Part shown: positions 50,901-57,673 of the stretch, piece after piece
Layout: the number at the start of each line of letters is the position of its first letter
Numbering within the stretch: position 1 is the first letter of the stretch
Assembly (NCBI GenBank): GCA_039105265.1
Contig: JAPFFF010000009.1
Span: 5,084,001 to 5,148,000, forward strand
Source: Tritrichomonas musculus
Taxonomy: Eukaryota; Parabasalia; Tritrichomonadida; Tritrichomonadidae
DNA: 64,000 bases
Direction of reading: 5' to 3'
Made by a program: the position numbers and the translations under genes
Notes under the pieces: generated by a model
Told to the model about the DNA's origin: nothing
Database searches by the model: none
Seen by the model: the letters and a program-made list of their open reading frames with translations, nothing else

Positions 50901-51246
50901 CCAAATAGCCATTGCTTTGTTTATAGTAACGAGATGGTTTTTTAAACTGAATTTCAAAAGTGTTGTCATTTGGGGAAAATTTATGTGATTCTTCAACTTT
51001 TTCTGTTTTCGTTTGATTGTTGAAATTATGAATTTCGAGAGTTATATCTAATGAAATTGATGTTTTCAATTCTAAAACTTCAATTTTAATTTTTAATGGT
51101 TGTAAAGGATCAATATCGGAGTTCAATCTAATTTCGCACACCGAATTATTAATAGACATTGGCTTAATGGGGCCACTTTGAGAAGGAAAATTTTTGATAC
51201 ACAATGAATTAGAGATTTCAAAAGAATTATCTTCATAATCATCCAT
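47941..51246 (-). CDS. USP7-like ubiquitin carboxyl-terminal hydrolase
   Basis: The best start is ATG 51246; the longer frame begins with a non-ATG codon. It gives 1101 residues, almost the length of human USP7. Residues about 20-150 resemble a MATH/TRAF substrate-binding domain. The catalytic domain covers about 175-465: Cys188 in GLKNQGATCYMNAFLQ and His433 in MGSVYAGHYYAFLK, with the nearby Asp/Asn in EFNDTSV. The C-terminal 600 residues form the tandem ubiquitin-like domains of USP7 (ICP0-binding region). It removes ubiquitin from target proteins and acts in nucleus and cytosol; targets are unknown here. All catalytic residues are present, so an active enzyme is expected. Confidence 0.93.
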   Translation of the reverse strand: MDDYEDNSFEISNSLCIKNFPSQSGPIKPMSINNSVCEIRLNSDIDPLQPLKIKIEVLELKTSISLDITLEIHNFNNQTKTEKVEESHKFSPNDNTFEIQFKKPSRYYKQSNGYLDDDEKMRIDFTFKTQDDNSNAIQPISYDATASFSPSYYGAQAYSSNNSFTYGSTDNSKELTGYVGLKNQGATCYMNAFLQSLFHLPAFRRLVYNIHTTGNEDPDKSIPLNLQRLFCKMQFSDTACSTKSLTKSFGWGDADTFTQHDVHEFCRVLMDNIERKLKGTELENSIANLFRGKFRSYIRCKKVNYESSHDEEYYDLQMVVKGCKDLQASFATYTEKEILDGDNQYQTDKYGKQDAEMGIEFLEYPKILHIHLRRFDYDYDYNREYKINDRFEFPEELILKQYLAEDLQQKNQIPSTFELFGVIIHMGSVYAGHYYAFLKTSEDPQWYEFNDTSVKKVDKEKAINDNFGGANESGYGYDKSYSAYILIYVRKDAVHEVFAEINENTIPQHLIDFMDKEKVRKEEKRKLKEEQKNQVKLTILTDKSIIDNVARGVTRFDSDKVKTELYLEKTMTIADVVSKVKETLSFDKIRLWKCNYYSNPISILDANDKETTLEKNKTGGLTVFAERLVSDEVISEDSIVVWVIFFFPSHLSSPLQYVSEFNIKKNQPVSALYPQINEKLGFPADTKLITYIPTFTSPKLIENSHTFEEAESSNDSLKLLIVQQELNTPILEPKIEFVPEIKDEEASKEEKPTFERIKDIPIYNHSDINNPLTLSYSKYVISKSPEMEILIFGFENPSKPLFYVQFNNYTLLNDLKIYITQKLGYNYDPEKDSVEIYKEDDKNPGNPAISPQTLSNSMSSWVFGSNGKINNIYVYYHQNLSEAELEKTNLYTIYLQTDGYNVDQTFRFRMVKSCLVSDLLSSLIKEKKLSKDKQYRFCEVYASKIYKELKPEETLLSPYFPYLLQIIPKDQEEIKENEMLINGTHAYVSEFGSFDTFGDPFFIKLVPEEKFVDFKKRLYSHLKTNLEPEKLAKVKFMISEIYGKVEQATELKDSDVVIDVVSSIQKDIKLYLLEEMDKKAKKASSSTYSFVQKEKPVIIHG

Positions 51247-51625
51247 GATAAATTTTGTGTCAAAAAAATTTTTATGTCTATCAACTAGATAAACTATTAA
51301 AAAAGTGTTCAATTTGAATAAGAAAATGATTATAGATAAATATAATAAATCATATATATTAGAAACGTTTTAGAATATCAGAGTATAGTTTTCAAATTTT
51401 TTACATTTCTGAATTTTTCATAAATAATTGAAAATCCCAACTCTTAAATAAATAATAGTTATATTCAAATACAAAAGTAATTTTTATTAATAATGTTTTT
51501 ATTTATTTTATTTGTATTTATTTTAATTTTATGATAATATTAAATCAGATATTACCTGTATATACTTAAAGATAAGCATATTCTTACTAAAAGCAATAAT
51601 TTTTGAAAAAGTTGATCATTAATCA
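51247..51625. other. Divergent promoter region, USP7-like and CARMIL-like genes
   Basis: 379 A/T-rich bases between divergent starts. The in-frame non-ATG extension of the USP7-like gene covers 51247-51312. Initiator-like TCATTA at 51616. Confidence 0.4.
51616..51621 (+). promoter_or_regulatory. Initiator-like TCATTA before the CARMIL-like gene
   Basis: TCATTA ends four bases before ATG 51626, a typical trichomonad distance. Confidence 0.4.
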
Positions 51626-54292
51626 ATGTTACAAGAAGCAAAGCGTATTATTTCAAAATCTTTTAATTCTATCGAAGAATTTTGTGAATCAAAGCATCTA
51701 CCTATTACTTATTCAGTTGAATGTGAAATCATGAATGATTTAGGACAAATGGAACATACAACATTCGTTATATCAAGATATAGAATTTTCCTGTTCCCTC
51801 AAAGAATGTTTTCAAGTCAAGCTGACAATTACAAAGAGTTTTCAATTTTATCGATTCAATCTTTCTTTTTAGGTGGTCCAAATTTATATCATCTTATTTT
51901 AAAGAATGGTGACTTTCTACTAATAAATACCAGTGAAAATGTTGAGCCATTGATTAAAACAATTATTGGATTGATAGAGCCCATTAATTATCACTCAAAA
52001 AAACCATTTATTATACAAATTGGTGGCTTCAAAAAAGATTACATTATGAAAAGTCTGAAGTACAGACCTGAATTGCAATCGAATATTCGTTACGAAGCCA
52101 TTTGCTCAATTTATCGGCAACAATCGAACTCTTATTTAACTAAAAAATTTACTAAATTCGAAAAAACGCAAAGAACATTTATTTCTTTCACTCAAGAAGC
52201 AGAGCCGATTGTTCACCCATGCGTTTTATCATTTCCTTTGATCACAGAAACAAATTTATCCTTCATTCAATTTAAGCGACTTTGTCCAAATATGGTTTGC
52301 TCAGTAGTATCGCACATTATGAAATATTCTGAACATCTCACAACCGTTATTTTCGAAGATTATCCTGATTTAAAGGTAGAACAATTAAATTTTTTAAATT
52401 TAAAAAATCCATCAGTTGTCTCATGGCATTTTCGTAACTGTTTTTTCAAATCGCATGATAATTTAATTAGATTATTCCGCCATTTTTCTTTATATCAAGG
52501 AGATATTCAAACTTTACAGCTTGATCGCATTTATATCGATACGAAAATAGCTACAGAAATTGATTATAGACTTGATACTAGTCATTGTTTCAAATCACTT
52601 GAAATTCTGAGTTTAATCAATCTTGATATTTCTGAAGTAGAAGTTCATTCCATATTTCAAATGTTTTTGAAAAGGATTCAATCGCTTCAATCCATTCTTT
52701 ATTTTAGTTTTACTTCACAATGGTCTACGTTGATTCAATTAGATGATTCATTTAAGTTAAATAGCTCCACTCTCCAATCATTAGTTGTTCAAGGTATGAA
52801 TTTAATTAATACTCCTGTTTTTACAATTCCTCAAAACATGACTAATTTAGAATTCAAAGAATGTTATATATCGCCAGCTGGATTATGTAATATAGTTAAG
52901 TCGATCTCATTATTTAAAAATGATATTTGTTTGAATATCAGAGATTTCATCATGGAAAAGAGTGATTGGTCTCAATTTGAAGAAATGTTTTCAAAACTTC
53001 CACCTTTAACAAACTTACTTGAACTTGATTGGTCAGGAAATCCAATTCCAGAAACTTTTGTGAATGACTTTATTCGAGTTTTTTTAAATTTGGAAAAAAT
53101 CAGATTTCTTGCTATTTCTCGTGTTTTTAAAACAAATGAACTAAGTAGATTTTCAGAAATAATTGGTCACCTATCAAGTTCGCGCATTTGGGGTCTTGAA
53201 ATTGAAGGATTGGAAAGTGATGAAAATTATCAATATGGTGATGCAATTCTTGTTTTAATTCTTCAGCTTGGAAAAATTGCATCTCTTGAGCATTTGAACA
53301 TTAATAATCACTTTTTCACCGAAGAAACTTTTGATCTTCTATCAATGTCAATCAAGAATGAAATGAAAATGATCCACGAAATCATGATGGATGGAACCAA
53401 AATCAGCACACCAGAAAAACTATTCACTTGCTACTTAAATATGCTTGATATGATTCAGCCCAGAGAAGTTTACCGTCCAGTCAAAGATTTCCAACGATTA
53501 ATTTTTTCAGATAACATGTCAGATGGAAATAATCGATCAATTTTATCCCTATCTTCACCAAGTCATACTCTTTCAACTTATCCTTCACAACCATGTCTTT
53601 CTGCACTATCCACGTATCCTCTAGTGCTATTAGAAGAATCTGAGAAGATGATCGAATTTCGAAGTGCGATGATGCAAACAAGAAAGCCATCGACAAAGCT
53701 TATGCGTTCATCCTTTTATCATTTCTCATCCGAGTTGAATCCAGGGTTCAGCGACTACATGAAATTCTGTAGTCCCACAATTGATCTTAATATCGCAGAA
53801 GATCCCCTGAATCTGACACCTTACGATGTAATTGTGCCTAGATCACTACATGATATAAATGGCTCTCCTTTCTACTACCCATTCGGCACTTATCAGGCCT
53901 TTTTAATAGATTCTCCATTTAAAAATTCAAAACAAGCCAGAAAATTGCCTCCCTTCAAAATTCCTAGCGAACTTGCCAAATACAAAAAGTTTAAGCCACA
54001 TATTGATGTTTATTATGTAGACGATCTTTATCTAATCCAGCCAGACCAAGTGATGAATGTCTATGAAAAATTGGTCGCACCGAAATTTTTGAAAACAATT
54101 GAAAATATTGAGAAGATAATGGAAATTTTCAAACAAAATGGTGACCAGGATTCTGAAACCTTTGAATTTGAAAAGGACTTCAAAAAGCCGCCACTTTTTG
54201 TCAGTAAGGCAGCAATTGACTTCATGAAGCACTCGTGCTTGATGCTTCAAAATGGAGTCAATCAGAGTGATAAAGAAGATACAAAGAAATGA
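51626..54292 (+). CDS. CARMIL-like leucine-rich-repeat protein
   Basis: 888 residues. Residues about 20-125 look like the non-canonical PH domain of CARMIL proteins (VISRYRIFLFPQRMF, then LYHLILKNGDFLLIN). Residues about 200-620 form irregular leucine-rich repeats of the RNase-inhibitor/CARMIL type (TNLLELDWSGNPIPETF, IASLEHLNINNHFFTEETF). The last 270 residues are Pro/Ser-rich and basic, in the place where CARMILs carry their capping-protein-binding region, but I cannot see the CPI consensus. CARMILs regulate actin capping protein at membranes, relevant to the amoeboid spreading of trichomonads. Family assignment is good for the PH-LRR part and tentative for actin control. Confidence 0.75.
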   Translation: MLQEAKRIISKSFNSIEEFCESKHLPITYSVECEIMNDLGQMEHTTFVISRYRIFLFPQRMFSSQADNYKEFSILSIQSFFLGGPNLYHLILKNGDFLLINTSENVEPLIKTIIGLIEPINYHSKKPFIIQIGGFKKDYIMKSLKYRPELQSNIRYEAICSIYRQQSNSYLTKKFTKFEKTQRTFISFTQEAEPIVHPCVLSFPLITETNLSFIQFKRLCPNMVCSVVSHIMKYSEHLTTVIFEDYPDLKVEQLNFLNLKNPSVVSWHFRNCFFKSHDNLIRLFRHFSLYQGDIQTLQLDRIYIDTKIATEIDYRLDTSHCFKSLEILSLINLDISEVEVHSIFQMFLKRIQSLQSILYFSFTSQWSTLIQLDDSFKLNSSTLQSLVVQGMNLINTPVFTIPQNMTNLEFKECYISPAGLCNIVKSISLFKNDICLNIRDFIMEKSDWSQFEEMFSKLPPLTNLLELDWSGNPIPETFVNDFIRVFLNLEKIRFLAISRVFKTNELSRFSEIIGHLSSSRIWGLEIEGLESDENYQYGDAILVLILQLGKIASLEHLNINNHFFTEETFDLLSMSIKNEMKMIHEIMMDGTKISTPEKLFTCYLNMLDMIQPREVYRPVKDFQRLIFSDNMSDGNNRSILSLSSPSHTLSTYPSQPCLSALSTYPLVLLEESEKMIEFRSAMMQTRKPSTKLMRSSFYHFSSELNPGFSDYMKFCSPTIDLNIAEDPLNLTPYDVIVPRSLHDINGSPFYYPFGTYQAFLIDSPFKNSKQARKLPPFKIPSELAKYKKFKPHIDVYYVDDLYLIQPDQVMNVYEKLVAPKFLKTIENIEKIMEIFKQNGDQDSETFEFEKDFKKPPLFVSKAAIDFMKHSCLMLQNGVNQSDKEDTKK

Positions 54293-54716
54293 AGTTGTTT
54301 TGTGTGATTTATTTATTAATAGATACTATTGGTGAATCTCAGATATTTTTGTATTTTTTTGTAATAAAATATTTGATATGGATCTTTTCTTGTTGTATAA
54401 GTATTATTTTTGATGCGGTGAAGTGAAATGAGGATATTGAAAATTGTGAGGAGCTGGCAAATTTATTCTATTGAAAAAAATAATGTTTGTTGAAAACTTA
54501 TAAAAATGGTTGATACTCTTTATTGAATACTGTATATAAGGTAGCAGATTATATAATAAAAGATGAATGAATTAGCTAAAGTTTTAAGTTTTTCATAACA
54601 ATAGATTTGACTAAATAGAAATAGTTAACTAATAAATTACTGTCTTTATAATAACGTTTTTTGTTTTGAATTTAAAAATTTTTAAAATAAAGGCCGTTAT
54701 TAAATAAAAAAAAAAA
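54293..54716. other. Intergenic between CARMIL-like and LisH genes
   Basis: 424 A/T-rich bases; no element or signal recognised. Confidence 0.4.
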
Positions 54717-55184
54717 ATGAATTTCATCGATTTGCAGAATATGAAAGACAAAGAACTCAAAAATCAAATAGCCAACGAAATGGGGAAAAAAGGGGTGATG
54801 TCAAATTTGCAAGCTTGTCTGCTCCATGAAACATGTTCAGCAGTAAAAGCTAGTAATTCTGGTACTTTATCATCTTTACAGCCTCAAATTAAAATTGAGC
54901 CAAAAGAAGACGCATGGGAAGAAGCTGTTTGTCTAGTTGTTGCATATTTAAAAAGATTCCGAATGAAAGAGACTGTTCAGACTATGAGGCTGGAATTTCC
55001 AGCAACACCTAATCATACTGGATATAAAAAAGGTTCAGAAGTAGATGACATATTTGATTCTTTATTTGATCTTGTTGATAGAGATTTAGACGTTACATTT
55101 GAAGAAAGAGTAGAGAGATTTATTCAAACCGCCCAAATAGCAGAGCCTATCGAGTCAACAAAGCCAAGAAGAACTAGAAAGTAA
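54717..55184 (+). CDS. FOR20/FOP-like LisH protein (centrosome or basal body)
   Basis: 155 residues. The N-terminal helix (ELKNQIANEMGKKGVMSNLQ) corresponds to the FOP/FOR20 start, ELRDLLVQTLENSGVLNRIK in human FOP. It is followed by a LisH-like dimerisation helix pair (EAVCLVVAYLKRFRMKETVQ). Proteins of this family (FOP, FOR20, OFD1, plant TON1) build centriolar satellites and basal bodies. Length is close to FOR20 (174). The C-terminal third is acidic and then ends in a basic PRRTRK tail. Trichomonads have four or five flagella, so a basal-body role is sensible. The ATG follows a poly-A run. Confidence 0.65.
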   Translation: MNFIDLQNMKDKELKNQIANEMGKKGVMSNLQACLLHETCSAVKASNSGTLSSLQPQIKIEPKEDAWEEAVCLVVAYLKRFRMKETVQTMRLEFPATPNHTGYKKGSEVDDIFDSLFDLVDRDLDVTFEERVERFIQTAQIAEPIESTKPRRTRK

Positions 55185-55711
55185 CTATATTTTTTATATT
55201 TATATTATATTATATTATATTATAGATAAAATTGTTCGAATTCGCTTTTTCTAATAATTTAATCTGTTATAATATTATAACATTTTCATTTTCTTTAGTT
55301 ATATTTTGCTAATCTAATTTATAGAAAAATTCTATTTTTCCAAATAATAGAAAATAGGTGCAAAATTATCTAATAATGTAGCAAAATATAATAATATAAT
55401 CAATAGAGTTCATAATTTCCTAATTTTGTTTTTATTTTTTTTTTTTGGCAAGTTTTTTGGCCAAAACGATTAAAAGTCTATTGAAAAAGTGAGATTTGTT
55501 TATTCAAAAACCTCAACTTTTCAGTTGGGTTCTTGTATTAATAAATAGTAATATAATATTTAAATTTTGTAATTTCTTAATTGAAAATAAGTTACCAAAG
55601 ATTTACTTTTCATTTTGAATCAAATAATCATGAACTTTTTAAAAAAAAAATTCATGGTTGAGCTTTTAAAAAGTCAGTGTATAAACTGATTCATTATAAA
55701 ATCAAATAAAA
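55185..55711. other. Intergenic with TATAT microsatellite
   Basis: A repeated TATAT unit at about 55200-55224, A/T-rich beyond. A short inverted run (AATAGAATTTTTC type) near 55320-55350 is not long enough to call. Confidence 0.4.
55691..55696 (+). promoter_or_regulatory. Initiator-like TCATTA
   Basis: TCATTA lies 16-21 bases before ATG 55712. Confidence 0.35.
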
Positions 55712-56248
55712 ATGGATTTTACTCAGGAACAAATCCAAGAAATAATAAACATACAAAGAGAATTTTCAACACTGACCTTTGATGATGCTTATAAAAGAAT
55801 CGAAAAAATTACAGAACCTTTTTCTATAATAACAAGAGAGCAATATCGTTTATTCTGTGCTTTTTGTCTTTACAAAGCTAAATGTAGACCTGATCTTCCA
55901 AATCTCCCCCCTCAAATTTCTAACTTTCATCAGAGACTTCTGTCTGATATTCACTCGCTCTACCCTCCTATTATTAAAGATAGATGGAAATCATTTGGTA
56001 CTCCAATTTTCATTACAGCTCTTGAGTCCGCTTCAAAAGGTGATCAAAAACTTCAAAAAATAATTAATTTTATTAAATCGCCTGCAGATGGTTTTGGATT
56101 CTTACAATTAATTGAAGATAGACCACGGCAAGCTAATGATTTTTTAGAAATCAAGCCAGCCTTTCTTCATTTTTTACCACAAAAACCAAATCCTGGCAAA
56201 AACGTTTACATAACGCCAGATGAATATAAAACATTTAAACAGAAATAA
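55712..56248 (+). CDS. Small helical protein, unknown
   Basis: 178 residues with balanced composition and a strong coding look. Residues 1-60 are amphipathic helices (TQEQIQEIINIQREF). The middle has a PxLPNLPPQI turn and then helices. The C-terminus has a Pro-rich stretch (FLPQKPNPGKNVYITPDEY). There is no signal peptide or membrane span. I do not recognise the family; it may be trichomonad-specific. The stop TAA is followed by AA, giving a TAAA poly(A) signal. An opposing 44-codon frame ends only five bases away. Confidence 0.75.
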   Translation: MDFTQEQIQEIINIQREFSTLTFDDAYKRIEKITEPFSIITREQYRLFCAFCLYKAKCRPDLPNLPPQISNFHQRLLSDIHSLYPPIIKDRWKSFGTPIFITALESASKGDQKLQKIINFIKSPADGFGFLQLIEDRPRQANDFLEIKPAFLHFLPQKPNPGKNVYITPDEYKTFKQK

Positions 56249-56695
56249 AATTATCATGATTTTGTATCAGATATTTTGCTTGAAAAATCATCTGGAAATT
56301 GTATATTATTTTCTCGTCTCAAAAGCATATCTACTTCAATATCATAAAGAACTAGATTATTAATATCATTATTAATTTCATTGTTCATAAATAAAATTAT
56401 ATGGCCAAGTATTTAGTTCTAATTGAAAGATTTTTCCATCAAAACAATCCTATTTATGATCTTCCCATTTAAAATGTTTAACTAAAAACAAAACAAAAAA
56501 CAAAATAATAATTATAATTTAAGAAAATGTAATTCAAACATAAATTAATCAAAATTCTTTTATACGAAATAATACTGTTGAAAATACATTAAACATTGAG
56601 TTAAACGCAGCGCCTATGCATAAATTACATAAAAATAAAATACATAATTAAAAAAAAAAAAAATGCTAGTAATCAATAATCTTCTTTTTGAAATT
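56249..56695. other. Intergenic containing a possible 44-codon gene
   Basis: Apart from the small minus-strand frame at 56254-56388 this is A/T-rich with poly-A runs. Confidence 0.35.
56254..56388 (-). CDS. Possible 44-residue acidic protein
   Basis: ATG 56388 opens a frame MNNEINNDINNLVLYDIEVD, then MLLRRENNIQFPDDFSSK, to a TGA at 56254-56256. The mix of acidic, basic and hydrophobic residues is more protein-like than the other short ORFs in the intergenic DNA. No homologue is known to me. It could be a microprotein or the end of a lost gene. Confidence 0.3.
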   Translation of the reverse strand: MNNEINNDINNLVLYDIEVDMLLRRENNIQFPDDFSSKISDTKS

Positions 56696-57205
56696 TCACT
56701 TACTATCACAATTCACGATTTGCATATTTGATGTAAATGGTTCAATTTGTTCCCAGTTATCATCAAACCATCTATAAATGTTTTCGATGGATCTGAATTG
56801 TTGACTGTCAGTCTGAATACCGCACTTATTTGCTATTGTTACCGAAAGTTGTCTCATTTTCTCAACTGTAAGATGATTTTCAAGACGAACTCTTTCCAAA
56901 AATTGAATTGCATATTGGTTTGTCATAGTTTCTTTAACTTCTGCGAGAATACGACGATCATTTGGGCTTAATTCATCAACGTTAGCAATATTTCCTCCAT
57001 CTTGATTGTTATTAATATCAAAAATATTGTCTTGAAGAGGAAAGCCTTGCAATTCTTCTTTTAAACTTAAAAGATGAGGATGTATTTGTCCAGCAACTTC
57101 GTTATTTGAGGAAATGAGTTCGAGGACTCGTGTAATTGTTGGGTAAAAAGGAGAGGATTGATTCATATTGAAAAATAATATGGTCAAATTTTGATCACAA
57201 TTCAT
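56696..57205 (-). CDS. Small helical protein, unknown
   Basis: 169 residues from ATG 57205, or 156 if translation starts at the second Met (57166), which is preceded by TTTTTCAAT, an initiator-like context. Residues 14-60 are a helical block (ITRVLELISSNNEVAGQIHP). An Asn/Asp linker follows, then a compact helical domain (RRILAEVKETMTNQYAIQFL, then RSIENIYRWFDDNWEQIEP). The last block with its Trp pair looks like a small DNA- or protein-binding bundle, but no family is recognised. Its upstream region holds a 142-bp foldback starting 33 bases before ATG 57205. Confidence 0.72.
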   Translation of the reverse strand: MNCDQNLTILFFNMNQSSPFYPTITRVLELISSNNEVAGQIHPHLLSLKEELQGFPLQDNIFDINNNQDGGNIANVDELSPNDRRILAEVKETMTNQYAIQFLERVRLENHLTVEKMRQLSVTIANKCGIQTDSQQFRSIENIYRWFDDNWEQIEPFTSNMQIVNCDSK

Positions 57206-57237
57206 ATTATTTAACGTACAAAAATTTTTACCTATTT

Positions 57238-57379
57238 GAAACTAGTTTCAGTAAATCGTAACAAATTGTCAATTAAAAATCCTGTTTTGACAAGCTTTTT
57301 GAATGATTTATTCTTTCAAAAATGTCAAAACAGGATTTTCAAGGTCAATTTGTTGTTCCTATTTACTGAAACCAGTTTC
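57238..57379. repeat. Foldback element: about 65-bp arms, 11-bp loop
   Basis: Positions 57238-57303 and 57315-57379 are inverted copies (about 54 of 65). Both outer ends read GAAACYAGTTTCAGTAAAT, and both inner ends contain AATCCTGTTTTGACA. It sits just upstream of a gene and would form a strong cruciform or RNA stem. It may be a very small MITE; CAGT in the arm recalls mariner tips, but no TA duplication is clear. Confidence 0.75.
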
Positions 57380-57673
57380 TTGATTAGGCAGATTAGCTTC
57401 CTGCAAGAATTCTTTTCTGTAATCATATATATCATCAAATGATGTTTCTTTTGCGAATATTGAAGAAAAGTCTGTTGATTAGCAATTTGTGTTTTTTTTT
57501 AATAACATTAGTCACAAATGATAATAAATAAAATAAAATAATCATGCAAATAAGAAATCAAAAAGAATACATATTCAAACAATGTTATTTTTTTACTTTA
57601 TAAAAAAGTAAAAAATATTATAAAATTTATTATTTCAAACAAACAAAAAACAAAATATAAAGAATATTTTGAA
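57380..57673. other. Intergenic 3' of the LRR-PP2C gene
   Basis: A/T-rich sequence with no supported feature. Confidence 0.35.
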
